64,000 nucleotides of DNA, taken from the NCBI RefSeq assembly GCF_018310535.1, contig NZ_CP074102.1, positions 372,001 through 436,000 on the forward strand, written 5' to 3'. Both the position numbers and the translations under genes were made by a program. Numbering within the stretch: the first letter of the stretch is position 1; every line of letters begins with the position of its first letter. Of this stretch, positions 7,752 to 15,974 are shown in pieces. This stretch comes from Streptomyces mirabilis (lineage in GTDB: Bacteria; Actinomycetota; Actinomycetes; Streptomycetales; Streptomycetaceae). Below the pieces are notes generated by a model that saw only the letters and a list, made by a program, of their open reading frames with translations, did not search any database and was not told the DNA's origin.

Positions 7752-8642
7752 TCAGAGACTGCTCAAGGCGCCCGTGCGGCGCATCGCGAGCAGGTAGAGC
7801 ACGATGACGACGACGGGGACCGTGCCGAGCGCGGCGGCCATGGGCAGGTTCAGTTCGATGTTGGAGTAGACGAGGTTGCCGATCAGCTGGGTCTTGCCGC
7901 CGACGATCTGCACGGTGATGTAGTCCCCGAGGCTGAGCGAGAAGGTGAAGACCGAGCCGGCGGCCACGGACGGCAGCACCATCGGGACCACGACCGAGCG
8001 GAAGGTGCGTCCGGGGCGGGCGCCCAAGTCCGCCGACGCGTCGAGCAGGTTGGCGGGCAGCTGTTCCAGTGCCGTGTGGATCGGCAGGATCATGTACGGC
8101 AGCCAGAGGTAGGTCAGCGCGATGATCGCCGCGAACAGTCCGAACCCGGGTCCGCTGAGCCCGAAGGGCTTCAATATCCAGTCGGCGAAGCCTCCTTGAG
8201 AGAGGATCAACCGCCAGGCGTACACCTTGACGAGGTAACTCGCCCACAGCGGCGTGAGAATGGCGACCACGAGCAACGGCCGCCACTTGGGCTTGGCGAT
8301 GCGGGCCGTGTAGAAGGCGACCGGGAAGGCGATCACCGCGGACAGAGCGGTGACGGCGAGCGCCACACCGATGCTGCGCAGGATCACCTGCCGGAAGACA
8401 GGCGTCGTGATCAGGGCGTGGAAGTTGTCGGTCGACCAGACCTTCACGACCTCGGAGGTGAAGGAGTTGGTCGTCCAGAACGCCGAGACGAACAGCACGG
8501 CCAGCGAGCCGAGGTAGAGCACGGCCAGCCACAGCAGCGGTGCGGTGAGCAGCAGGGACAGCCTGAGCCGCGGCCGGCGGTGCAGGGTCCCGGCGAGCCG
8601 CCGGACGGGGGACCGTCCGGCGGCCTGCGCGGTGGAGGTCAT
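7752..8642 (-). CDS. ABC transporter permease, PotB-like
   Basis: This 296-residue protein begins with a basic cytoplasmic tail and a first transmembrane helix (LSLLLTAPLLWLAVLYLGSL), followed by five more hydrophobic segments. The EAA-type loop is LLDASADLGARPGRTFRSVVVPM, the site where the ATPase docks. The pattern is that of PotB/YdcU permeases. It would pair with the PotC-like protein 10 bp downstream. The gene starts 10 bp after the substrate-binding protein ends, so the operon is tightly packed. The substrate is probably a polyamine or similar cation, by family only. Confidence 0.85.
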   Translation of the reverse strand: MTSTAQAAGRSPVRRLAGTLHRRPRLRLSLLLTAPLLWLAVLYLGSLAVLFVSAFWTTNSFTSEVVKVWSTDNFHALITTPVFRQVILRSIGVALAVTALSAVIAFPVAFYTARIAKPKWRPLLVVAILTPLWASYLVKVYAWRLILSQGGFADWILKPFGLSGPGFGLFAAIIALTYLWLPYMILPIHTALEQLPANLLDASADLGARPGRTFRSVVVPMVLPSVAAGSVFTFSLSLGDYITVQIVGGKTQLIGNLVYSNIELNLPMAAALGTVPVVVIVLYLLAMRRTGALSSL

Positions 8643-8652
8643 CGGTTGTCTC

Positions 8653-9861
8653 TCAGCCCTTGATCTCGGTCCAGGCCTGGACCCACTTCGCGTACGGCAC
8701 GCACTTCACGTCGGTGCGGCCGTCCAGGCACTGCTCGATGGGCGTGTTCCAGAAGGCGATGTTCTTCCAGTAGCTCTCGTCGGCCGCGTGGAAGGTGTCA
8801 CAGAAGGACTTGTCGCTGGTCTCGGTGCACGCCTTGGAGTTGGCCGGGGCCTCACCGAAGTACTCGGCGACCTGGGCGTTCACCTTCGGCGAGATGATCC
8901 AGTCCATCCATTTGTAGGCGCAGTTGGGGTGCTTGGCCTTGGCGGAGATCATCCAGGTGTCCGACCAGCCCGTGGCGCCTTCCTTGGGCACGAAGGCCTT
9001 CACCTTGGCGCCCTCGCCCTGCGCGAGGTTGGCGATGACCTGCCAGGTGGTGCCGACCACGGAGTCACCGCTCTTGAAGGCGGAGATCTCCTTGAGGTAG
9101 TCGCTCCAGTACTCCCCCACATTCGCGCTCTGCTTCTTCAGCAGCGCGACGGCCGCGTCGAACTGCTTCTGGTCCAGCGCGTAGGGGTCCTTGATCTTCA
9201 ACTCAGGCTTGGTCGCCTTCAGATACAGCGCCGCGTCGGCGATGTAGATCGGCGAGTCGTACGCCGTCACGTGCCCCTTGTGCTTCGAGGCGTCCTCGAA
9301 GACCGCGGACCAGGAGGTGGGGGCCGGCGTGACCTTCTGTGTGTTGTACATCAGCAGGTTGGCGCCGCGGCCGTGCGGGATGCCGTACATCTTGCCGTCG
9401 ACGGAGTTCCAGGCCCCGTTCTTCAGGCCGCTGAAGACGTCCTTGTAGTTCGGCACGAGGCTGGTGTTGACCGGGGCCGCGTCGCCGGAGGCTATGAGGC
9501 GCAGGGACGCGTCGCCGGACGCGGAGACGGCGTCGTACTGGCCGGTCTTCATCAGCTTGACCATCTCGTCGGAGCTGGCGGCGACCTTGGAGTTGACCTG
9601 ACAGCCGGTCTGCTTCTCGAAGTCGCCGACCCAGTCGACCTTGGGGTCGTTGGAGCCGTCCTCGACATACCCGGCCCAGGCGACCAGGTTGACCTGGCCC
9701 TCGGTCTTGCCCAGCTTCGACTGCGCCTTGAGGTCGGGGGGGTTGAGGCCGGTGGCCGAGGAGGCGCCCGAGTCGGACGACCCGCAGGCGGTCGCGGCGA
9801 GGAGCACCGCGACGGCGGTGAACGAGAAAAGAGAGGTGCGGAGGGTTCGGTTGGGGCGCAC
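8653..9861 (-). CDS. ABC transporter substrate-binding lipoprotein, PotD-like
   Basis: The precursor of about 402 residues has a lipoprotein signal peptide (TLRTSLFSFTAVAVLLAATAC), with the lipobox LAATAC giving the acylated cysteine. The mature part has the PotD/PotF periplasmic-binding fold (VNLVAWAGYVEDG near the N-terminus; GVVGTTWQVIANLAQGEG-like core; WMDWIISPKVNAQVAEYFG near the end). It captures the ligand outside the membrane for the two permeases. The GTG at 9861 is preferred since GGAG lies 6 bases upstream; the ATG at 9873 has no ribosome-binding site. The recurring Trp and Tyr residues fit cation binding in an aromatic box, but specificity is unproven. Confidence 0.83.
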   Translation of the reverse strand: MRPNRTLRTSLFSFTAVAVLLAATACGSSDSGASSATGLNPPDLKAQSKLGKTEGQVNLVAWAGYVEDGSNDPKVDWVGDFEKQTGCQVNSKVAASSDEMVKLMKTGQYDAVSASGDASLRLIASGDAAPVNTSLVPNYKDVFSGLKNGAWNSVDGKMYGIPHGRGANLLMYNTQKVTPAPTSWSAVFEDASKHKGHVTAYDSPIYIADAALYLKATKPELKIKDPYALDQKQFDAAVALLKKQSANVGEYWSDYLKEISAFKSGDSVVGTTWQVIANLAQGEGAKVKAFVPKEGATGWSDTWMISAKAKHPNCAYKWMDWIISPKVNAQVAEYFGEAPANSKACTETSDKSFCDTFHAADESYWKNIAFWNTPIEQCLDGRTDVKCVPYAKWVQAWTEIKG

Positions 9862-9902
9862 GACGTACTCCATACGTGATGGGGGACTGAGCGTGGGGGT
9901 CG

Positions 9903-10940
9903 TCAGCGGGGGGCGGGGACCTTGAAGGTGTGACGGTGGTGCCACTGGAGCCGGACCCGGGTGCCGCGATAGGCGGCGACGTCCTCGGAGGAGGTCTCCA
10001 GGTTCTGCTGGAGCGCGGTCAGACGTCCGCCCGCGTCGAGGTCCACCAGGAAACGGGTGGCGTCGCCCAGATAGACGACCTCGACGACGGTGCCCGTGGC
10101 GGTGGAGTGCTCCGGCTCGTCGGCCTCGGCGGACTCCTTGAGGACCCGGATCTTCTCGGGCCTGATGCTGTACGTGCCCGAGGCGCCCACCACCTGCTGC
10201 GCACAGTCGCCTTCGAGCAGGTTGGAGGTGCCGACGAAGCCCGCGACGAAGGGGGTCGCGGGGCGTTCGTAGATCTCGGCCGGGGTGCCGACCTGTTCGA
10301 TGCGGCCCTGGTTGAAGACGGCGATGCGGTCGCTCATCGTCAGGGCCTCCTCCTGGTCGTGGGTGACGAAGACGAAGGTGATGCCGACCTCGCGCTGGAT
10401 CGCCTTGAGTTCGACCTGCATCTGCTCGCGCAGCTTGAGGTCGAGGGCGCCGAGCGGTTCGTCGAGCAGCAGCACCCGGGGGCGCCCGACGAGGGCGCGG
10501 GCGAGTGCGACGCGCTGACGCTGACCGCCGGAGAGCTGGGAGGGGCGGCGGGCCCCGAAGCCTTCGAGGCGTACGTTCGCGAGCGCTTCGCGGGCCTGTC
10601 GGAGCCGCTCGGCCTTGGGCACCTTGCGGACCTTGAGGCCGTACGCGACGTTCTGCTCGACGGTCATGTGCGGGAACAGCGCGTAGTCCTGGAAGACGGT
10701 GTGCACGTCCCGCTCGAAGGGGGCCAGCCCGGTGACCTCCTGGCCCGCCAGCTCGATCCGGCCCGCGGTCGGGCTCTCGAAGCCGGCGATCATCCGCAGG
10801 ACGGTCGTCTTGCCCGAGCCGGACGGGCCGAGCATCGAGAAGAACTCACCGTCGGCGATGTCCAGGTCCACTCCGGCCACGGCGGTCGTCTCACCGAACG
10901 CCTTCCGCAGGCCCTGGAGCCGGATCGCTGTTGCCTCCAT
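9903..10940 (-). CDS. ABC transporter ATP-binding protein, PotA-like
   Basis: This 345-residue ATPase has Walker [10 protein letters not shown] (about residue 37), the signature [15 protein letters not shown], Walker [13 protein letters not shown] and the switch His in [10 protein letters not shown]. The C-terminal TOBE regulatory domain contains SIRPEKIRV and [17 protein letters not shown]. It drives import through the PotB/PotC-like permeases. The ATG at 10940 is chosen because AGAAAGG lies upstream and the protein starts close to the first strand; the in-frame start at 10994 would add 18 residues unlike the family. It is the first gene of the operon and divergent from the GntR regulator. 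Confidence 0.9.
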   Translation of the reverse strand: MEATAIRLQGLRKAFGETTAVAGVDLDIADGEFFSMLGPSGSGKTTVLRMIAGFESPTAGRIELAGQEVTGLAPFERDVHTVFQDYALFPHMTVEQNVAYGLKVRKVPKAERLRQAREALANVRLEGFGARRPSQLSGGQRQRVALARALVGRPRVLLLDEPLGALDLKLREQMQVELKAIQREVGITFVFVTHDQEEALTMSDRIAVFNQGRIEQVGTPAEIYERPATPFVAGFVGTSNLLEGDCAQQVVGASGTYSIRPEKIRVLKESAEADEPEHSTATGTVVEVVYLGDATRFLVDLDAGGRLTALQQNLETSSEDVAAYRGTRVRLQWHHRHTFKVPAPR

Positions 10941-11026
10941 GGGCGGGAACCTTTCTGGTGCACTGGCGCGTTGACCGGAAAGATATGAAGTCATAGTTCA
11001 AAGCTCAAGACCCCCTTAGAGTAAAG

Positions 11027-11037
11027 GTTGAGTCAAC
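11027..11037. promoter_or_regulatory. Dyad in the divergent potA-like/gntR region
   Basis: GTTGAGTCAAC is a perfect inverted repeat with a single central base, 7 bp before the gntR start. GntR/FadR proteins bind short palindromes of this size, so it is a reasonable autoregulatory site. Confidence 0.45.
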
Positions 11038-11044
11038 GCACAAG

Positions 11045-11881
11045 GTGGTGGCCGTGAAGCAGTACGTGAACAACAACGCCGAGGGTGCCCGCAGAGCCGT
11101 TTTCACCCCCGTGGACAACCGCGCCCGGGTGGACACGGTCATCCGCAGGCTCAGCGACGCCATCGAGCTCGGCCTGCTCGCCGACGGGGAGCAGCTGCCC
11201 GGCGAGATGGAGCTGGCCGGTCAGCTCGGCGTCTCCACGGTCACCCTGCGCGAGGCGCTGATGGCGCTGCGCCAGCAAGGACTGGTCACCACTCGCAGGG
11301 GGCGCGGCGGCGGCAGCTTCGTCTCACTCCCCGAGGAGCCCGGCGAGGAGCGGCTCAGGGTGCGGCTGGCCGGCTGGAGCACGGAGGAACTGCGCGATCT
11401 GGGCGACCACTGGGCCGCCCTGTCGGGCGCGGCCGCCCAGCTGGCCGCGGAGCGCACGGAGCCGGGCGATCTACGGCAACTGCGGCGCACACTGGATGAG
11501 TTGACGTCCGCCGAGGACGCCGCGGCGCGCAGCCGGGTCTACGGCCGGTTTCACGTCGAGCTCGCCGCGGCGGCCCAGTCCGCCCGGCTGACCCGCGAGC
11601 AGGTCGCGCTCCAGACGGAGGTGGGGGCACTGTTGTGTCTCGTGCTCGGGGACGACGCATATCGTGAAGAAGTCGCAGACCGTCACCGCTCCGTAATCTC
11701 GGCCGTGCAAGATGGAGCCCACGCATCGGCCAGAGCGCTGGCCGAGCGGTGCGTCCAAGCCTCGACGGCACGGCTCATCGCCCTCCGCCTCGCGATGCCG
11801 CGCGCCGCGTCCGGTCCCCGTCCGCTGGAGGGCGTCCATGAGCAGGAGCCCCGGTCCGGCCGGCGCCACGGCGACGCTTGA
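11045..11881 (+). CDS. GntR-family (FadR-type) transcriptional regulator
   Basis: This 278-residue protein has an N-terminal winged helix (VIRRLSDAIELGLLADGEQL, then LGVSTVTLREALMALRQQGL and TTRRGRGGGSFV). A helical FCD-like C-terminal domain follows, with histidines of a possible metal/ligand site (FHVELAAAAQ; ADRHRSVISAVQ). FadR-type regulators respond to small carboxylates. It is divergent from the transporter operon and probably controls it. The GTG at 11045 follows AAGG; GTGs at 11048 and 11054 are alternatives. The 3' end overlaps the Cache-domain gene by 44 bp, so the two are coupled. The last 25 residues are an Arg-rich tail created by that overlap. Confidence 0.85.
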   Translation: MVAVKQYVNNNAEGARRAVFTPVDNRARVDTVIRRLSDAIELGLLADGEQLPGEMELAGQLGVSTVTLREALMALRQQGLVTTRRGRGGGSFVSLPEEPGEERLRVRLAGWSTEELRDLGDHWAALSGAAAQLAAERTEPGDLRQLRRTLDELTSAEDAAARSRVYGRFHVELAAAAQSARLTREQVALQTEVGALLCLVLGDDAYREEVADRHRSVISAVQDGAHASARALAERCVQASTARLIALRLAMPRAASGPRPLEGVHEQEPRSGRRHGDA

Positions 11882-12617
11882 CGCGACACCGGAGGCGGCC
11901 GTCGCCGCCCAGGTCCGCTCCACCCTTGAGGCCGTGTTCGAGGCGGTTGCCGAGACCCGCGCCGACACCACGGCCCGGCTCACCGGGGTCGCCGCGCAGG
12001 GCCGTCGCCCCGCGACCGTCGACCTGGCCGCGCTGCGCCCGGGGCTTCATCTCCGGCTCACCCGGCAGTGGTTGGTGTCGGGCGTCGGATTCGTCGCCGC
12101 GCCGGGACTGCTGAGTGACGTACCGGCGTGGCTGGAGTGGTGGCAGACCGGCTCCGACGGAGACGTACGGCCGCTGCTGCTCGACCTCGACCCCGCGCAC
12201 TCCGCGTACTCCGACTACACGCACTGGGACTGGTTCGCCCTCCCCCGTGACACCGGGCAGCGGGCGGTCGCCGGCCCCTATGTGGACTACCTCTGCTCCG
12301 ACGAGTACAGCCTGACGCTGTCCGCACCCGTGCAGGTGGAGGGCCGGTTCGTGGGGGTCGCCGCGGCCGACGTGTATCTGCGGCACTTCGAGGCGGCGGT
12401 CGTGCCGCTGCTCCAACAGCTGCCCGGGTCCGCCCATTTGGTGAACGGGCGCGGGCGGGTGGCCGCGTCCGCCGATCCGGCGCATCTGGCCGGATCGCTC
12501 ACCAAGGGCCCGGACTTCGGGGCCGTACTGGCAGGGGCGCGGACCGCGCGCCACGACGGGATGCGGCTGATCCCGTGCGACGGAGTGCCCCTCGTGCTCG
12601 TAGTACTGGACCCCTGA
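11838..12617 (+). CDS. Soluble Cache-like sensor protein
   Basis: This 259-residue protein has a long N-terminal helix (AAQVRSTLEAVFEAVAETRADTTARLTG) followed by a dCache/PDC-like region. That region includes WLEWWQTGSDGDVRPLLLDLDP, the TGQRAVAGPYVDYLCSDEYSLTLSAPV segment typical of ligand-binding Cache domains, and GRFVGVAAADVYLRHFE. No signal peptide or transmembrane helix is visible, unusual because Cache domains are normally extracytoplasmic. The ATG at 11838 has GGAGGG upstream and lies inside the gntR 3' end. Its position next to GntR and a PotABCD-like importer suggests that it senses the same ligand inside the cell, perhaps as a partner of the regulator. The name of the ligand is not known. 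Confidence 0.65.
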   Translation: MSRSPGPAGATATLDATPEAAVAAQVRSTLEAVFEAVAETRADTTARLTGVAAQGRRPATVDLAALRPGLHLRLTRQWLVSGVGFVAAPGLLSDVPAWLEWWQTGSDGDVRPLLLDLDPAHSAYSDYTHWDWFALPRDTGQRAVAGPYVDYLCSDEYSLTLSAPVQVEGRFVGVAAADVYLRHFEAAVVPLLQQLPGSAHLVNGRGRVAASADPAHLAGSLTKGPDFGAVLAGARTARHDGMRLIPCDGVPLVLVVLDP

Positions 12618-12619
12618 GC

Positions 12620-12650
12620 GAGCCCACACCCTGGACCGCCGAGCGGGCTC
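12620..12650. terminator. Convergent hairpin
   Basis: GAGCCC (12620-12625) pairs with GGGCTC (12645-12650) across a 19-base loop between two convergent genes. The stem is short and there is no T tract. Confidence 0.4.
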
Positions 12651-13296
12651 ACACCACGCGGAGCTCCGCCGCGCCGTTGCGTGTCCTGCGCGGTCCGGCC
12701 GTCATGTGCCGTGCCTCGCGCAGGACCAGGGTCATCCGCGTATATCCCATGTCCTGAAGGGTCTTGGGGGTCTCGCCGACGATCCGGCAGTCCATGCGGC
12801 CCCAGCGGGGATCGGGGTGCACCAGCGGCCGTACGGCGCCGTCGTGCTCGACGGCGTCCGGGCCGACGGCGCGGATCCAGTGCGGCAGGCCCTGCCGGTA
12901 GGCGGCCTCCATGATCGGGTCCTGGGCGATGTCCCGGCGGACCGACTGGAGTCCGCGGTCCTGACCGTGGCGCTCCACCGCCGCGGCGAACTGGGCCAGC
13001 AGCGGCAGGCACCAGCTCGACTCGTGCTCACCGAGGACCGTGGCCGCGTCCGGGTGAAAGAGGACGAACCGGAGGAAGTTGTCACCCGGCATGGCGGTCG
13101 GATGAGGGCCTACGCCACTGAAAAGTGTCTCGAACGCGGCGTTGGCCAACACGACGTCCCAGCGGTGGTCGAAGACGACGGACGGGAACGCAACGGCCTC
13201 CAGAAGAGTGGCGTAGTCCTGGAGATACGCCTGAGCCTCGAGACTCTCGGGGACAGGTCGCGGCTGAGACCGCTGCCATCCTGCCTGGTACGCCAT
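12649..13296 (-). CDS. MmyB-like (PAS-type) ligand-binding protein lacking a helix-turn-helix
   Basis: This 215-residue protein contains the MmyB-like ligand-binding region: ESLEAQAYLQDYATLLEAVAFPSVVFDHRWDVVLANAAFETLF is the PAS-like start, then NFLRFVLFHPDA and a DPRWGRMDCRIVGETP segment. In typical MmyB regulators this domain follows an N-terminal XRE helix-turn-helix, which is missing here; the protein starts directly with a short Arg/Pro-rich tail. It is divergent from an XRE regulator 240 bp away, so ligand domain and DNA-binding domain may be supplied as two proteins. Alternatively it works alone as a small-molecule or fatty-acid sensor. The start codon ATG at 13296 has GAGGGG upstream at long spacing. 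Confidence 0.7.
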   Translation of the reverse strand: MAYQAGWQRSQPRPVPESLEAQAYLQDYATLLEAVAFPSVVFDHRWDVVLANAAFETLFSGVGPHPTAMPGDNFLRFVLFHPDAATVLGEHESSWCLPLLAQFAAAVERHGQDRGLQSVRRDIAQDPIMEAAYRQGLPHWIRAVGPDAVEHDGAVRPLVHPDPRWGRMDCRIVGETPKTLQDMGYTRMTLVLREARHMTAGPRRTRNGAAELRVV

Positions 13297-13366
13297 CGGG
13301 AGGTCACCCCTCTTGCCTCTGCGGCCTTCACGCGGCGCCCCGATCCTGCTGCCCGGAGCTCAGCCA

Positions 13367-13400
13367 TGTCAACTATCGTGGCATTTGGCGCTTGTTGACA
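13367..13400. promoter_or_regulatory. Widely spaced inverted repeat TGTCAAC / GTTGACA
   Basis: TGTCAAC (13367-13373) and GTTGACA (13394-13400) are perfect 7-bp arms separated by 20 bp. They lie in the divergent region before the XRE cassette. Their right arm contains TTGACA, so binding there could cover a -35 element. Confidence 0.5.
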
Positions 13401-13409
13401 GCTGATTCG

Positions 13410-13425
13410 CGCCACAGTTGTGGCG
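13410..13425. promoter_or_regulatory. Palindrome CGCCACA-gt-TGTGGCG
   Basis: A 16-bp near-perfect dyad with 7-bp arms, ten bases downstream of the previous inverted repeat and 111 bp before the XRE start. It is a candidate operator for the XRE protein or the divergent MmyB-like protein. Confidence 0.5.
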
Positions 13426-13536
13426 ACCGCTGGATGTGAGTTCGAGCGAGCGGCTAGTCTCCCGTTGGTCCCTGACCCTTGTGAGAGGGACCTGACAGAC
13501 CTGAGCGAGACTGAGAGAGACGTAGGAGATCAGTCG

Positions 13537-14193
13537 GTGACGGATGGCTTCGAAGTTCCGGGCGCCACGGCGACGGTTCTGCTGCCGGCCGTCGTGGCCC
13601 GGGTCACCGCACTCGCCGACCGGCTCGATGTGCAGCACTCCGAGGTTTTCGACGTCCAGCGCCTGTCGGCCGAGTCCGGCGTCCCCCAACCCGTGGTGCG
13701 GGCCCTGCTGAGCGGTCGCCCCGCCGGGGAGCCCGATCTGCAGGCCCGCTTCCTCCAGCGCCTGGACCTGTTGCGCCGCACCCGGCTCAAGCCCAATGGG
13801 CGCAAATACACCCAACAGGAGATCGCCGACGGCGCCGGGATGTCGCGTCAACAGGCGGGCGCCCTCATCAACGGCGACCGGCGCCCCACCATGGAGCACT
13901 GCGACGCCATCCAGCGCTTCTTCCGGGTGCATGCGGGGTTCCTGACGGCCGAGGACTCCGAGGCGCTCGTGGGTGCCCTGCAGCGCTCGGAGCAGGAGCT
14001 GCTGCAACAGCTCGCCGACCGTGAGCGCGAGGCGGCCGCGGCCGCCGACGACCCGTTGGAACGGCTGCTCCAGGACCACGGTGTCCGCGGAATCGCCTGG
14101 CGGGCTGCGCAGTTGCCCACCGACCAGCACCGCGACAAGGTCGCCGAGTGGCTGGACATGCTCTTGGAGAGCGTCAAGCGGCCCGAGTCGTGA
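13537..14193 (+). CDS. XRE-family regulator heading a four-gene cassette
   Basis: This 218-residue protein carries a first helical region (LDVQHSEVFDVQRLSAESGV, VVRALLSGRP) and a classical helix-turn-helix (YTQQEIADGAGMSRQQAGALINGDRRPT, about residues 90-117). A charged C-terminal helical part follows (EQELLQQLADREREAAAAAD). XRE proteins paired with ImmA/IrrE peptidases are usually repressors that the peptidase cleaves. The GTG at 13537 has TAGGAG 8 bases upstream; an upstream ATG would add 39 residues with no family character. The metallopeptidase gene follows within 14 bp, so the pair is probably co-expressed. Whether it represses its own cassette is inferred from the dyads upstream. Confidence 0.82.
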   Translation: MTDGFEVPGATATVLLPAVVARVTALADRLDVQHSEVFDVQRLSAESGVPQPVVRALLSGRPAGEPDLQARFLQRLDLLRRTRLKPNGRKYTQQEIADGAGMSRQQAGALINGDRRPTMEHCDAIQRFFRVHAGFLTAEDSEALVGALQRSEQELLQQLADREREAAAAADDPLERLLQDHGVRGIAWRAAQLPTDQHRDKVAEWLDMLLESVKRPES

Positions 14194-14207
14194 TCCGGGG
14201 GAGAACT

Positions 14208-14756
14208 GTGGGCATCGGAAGGGACATGCGCCGCCTGTGCGGCGAGTTGGTCGCGGAGCTCTCGCTCCCGGCACCGGCGGAACCCGCCGACCTGTACGCC
14301 GCCCTGTGCGACGCCATGAGCAGACGCCGCGGCCGTCCCGTCCAGTTCCGCACGGCCGCGTTCCCGCCCGGCACAGCCAGCGGGCTGTGGCTCGACATGG
14401 CCGACCAGGACCTCGTCGTCATCGAGGAACGCACCGCCCCCGACCACCAGTTGGTGATCCTCGGCCACGAGCTGTGGCACATGAAGGCCGGGCACTGCAG
14501 TCACCACGTCGAGGGCGCCGCCGTCGCGGCCCGCTTACTCAGCGACACCGCCGATCTGCAGGCGACCGTCCTGAGGGTCGCCGCGCGCACCCGCTTCGAC
14601 CTCGCGGACGAGAAGGAAGCCGAGAGCTTCGGCCTGCTGCTCGCCAGCAAGTGCCGTACCTGGCTGGCCGGTTCGCCACTGCGCGGGCCGGTGAGCCGGG
14701 ACGGTCTGGCCGGCCGCATCGAGGCGTCCCTGGGGTACCGCGGACCGCAGGGCTGA
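14208..14756 (+). CDS. ImmA/IrrE-like zinc metallopeptidase with an in-frame TTA codon
   Basis: This protein of about 182 residues contains the zinc motif HELWH (in LGHELWHMKAGH) and a downstream acidic segment DEKEAESFG that supplies the third ligand, as in ImmA/IrrE peptidases. In known systems such enzymes cleave a partner XRE repressor, and an XRE gene lies immediately upstream. The GTG at 14208 is chosen because GGGGGAG lies 4 bases before it; a GTG at 14190 overlapping the XRE stop is possible. Codon 110 is TTA (14535-14537), the only one noticed among the window's non-IS genes. In Streptomyces TTA is read only by the bldA tRNA, so translation may be restricted to late growth. Confidence 0.8.
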   Translation: MGIGRDMRRLCGELVAELSLPAPAEPADLYAALCDAMSRRRGRPVQFRTAAFPPGTASGLWLDMADQDLVVIEERTAPDHQLVILGHELWHMKAGHCSHHVEGAAVAARLLSDTADLQATVLRVAARTRFDLADEKEAESFGLLLASKCRTWLAGSPLRGPVSRDGLAGRIEASLGYRGPQG

Positions 14757-14771
14757 GGCGCCTTCCCGGAC

Positions 14772-15974
14772 ATGGACGGATCCAGCTACTACGTCCCGGC
14801 CGTCGCCATGGGCGTCGCCCTCGCCGTCAAGGCGCCCACCCTGATCCGCGGCTGGCGCGACCCGCTGCTGCGGTCGGTGGGCATCCTGCTGGCGCTGGCC
14901 TGTCTGGTGTTCCTCTTCGCTGCTCCGCCGACCATCGCCGAGGTCAATGACATCACCGGTATCCCCAACGTCTCGGCGCCCCTGGTCTACTGCCTGCTGA
15001 GCGTCTTCAGCGCGTCCTGTCTGGTGCTGATCATCCACTGGCGCGGCGGACCCCCCGAGGTCACCCGCCGGCTCTCCCGCCGCTGGATCACCGGGTACGG
15101 CGTCGTCAGCGTGGCGCTGGTCGTGCTCTACCTGCTCGGGGACTGCCCCGAGGAGCGCCTGCGGGACCTCGACACCTACTACGCGAACACCCCGTTCATC
15201 CGCGAGATGATCGTCCTCTACCTCGTGGCGCTGACCGTCGCGGGCGTCGCGATGAACGTCATGTGCTGGCGCTGGGCCCTTCAGGTGGACGGCTGGCTGC
15301 GCGCCGGGCTGCTGACGATCGCGGTCGGCTTCCTCTTCAACGTCCCCTACGCGGCGACCAAGTTCATCGCCGTGGTGGCCCGCTGGAACGGCGCGAACCT
15401 GGACGGTCTGAGCACCGACGTGGCCCCTGTACTGGCCTCCGTCGGAGCCCAGGTCAGCGCGGTCGGCTTCCTGCTCCCGCTGGCCTGCCAGCGCATCGGG
15501 GACAGCTGGACCACCTGGTCGACGTACCGCCGGCTCGGGCCGCTGTGGCGCGAGCTGAGGACGGTCTCGGCACACGCGGACCACGCGGTGCGGATCTCCT
15601 GGTGGTCCTCCGCCGAACTCCAGGTCACCCAGCGCGAGTCCGACATCCACGACGGCATGCTCAGCCTGTACCCCTACTTCGACTCCGAGGTACGCTCCCT
15701 CGCCTACGACGCGGCCGTGACGGCGGGCTCCGAGCCCGCCCAGGCTCAGGCCGAGGCCGACGCGGCGATGGTGACGGCGGCGGTGCGGGCCAGGGCGGCC
15801 GACCCGGAGGGCAGGGTCATCAGCGCGGCGGAGGCAGCCCCCGCCGCTTCCGCCGAGGGTCCACGCGACCTCGTACGGATGTCGATGGCCCTGCGTCAGT
15901 CACCCGTCGTCGCGGCCGTCAAAGGACGGGCCGCGACCAGGTCAGAGAGCGACTTTCATGAGCAATCCCGCTAA
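14772..15974 (+). CDS. Seven-transmembrane protein of the MAB_1171c putative transporter type
   Basis: This 400-residue protein has seven hydrophobic segments in its first 240 residues: around 6-25, 33-55, 66-90, 105-124, 145-170, 178-205 and 222-245. A soluble C-terminal part of about 150 residues follows, containing HADHAVRISWWSSAELQVTQ and an Ala-rich end. This matches proteins annotated only as MAB_1171c family putative transporter; no transport motif is visible and function is unknown. The seven-helix plus cytoplasmic tail layout would suit a receptor as well as a carrier. It starts 15 bp after the peptidase and overlaps the FAD enzyme by 17 bp, so it is in the same operon. Confidence 0.72.
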   Translation: MDGSSYYVPAVAMGVALAVKAPTLIRGWRDPLLRSVGILLALACLVFLFAAPPTIAEVNDITGIPNVSAPLVYCLLSVFSASCLVLIIHWRGGPPEVTRRLSRRWITGYGVVSVALVVLYLLGDCPEERLRDLDTYYANTPFIREMIVLYLVALTVAGVAMNVMCWRWALQVDGWLRAGLLTIAVGFLFNVPYAATKFIAVVARWNGANLDGLSTDVAPVLASVGAQVSAVGFLLPLACQRIGDSWTTWSTYRRLGPLWRELRTVSAHADHAVRISWWSSAELQVTQRESDIHDGMLSLYPYFDSEVRSLAYDAAVTAGSEPAQAQAEADAAMVTAAVRARAADPEGRVISAAEAAPAASAEGPRDLVRMSMALRQSPVVAAVKGRAATRSESDFHEQSR

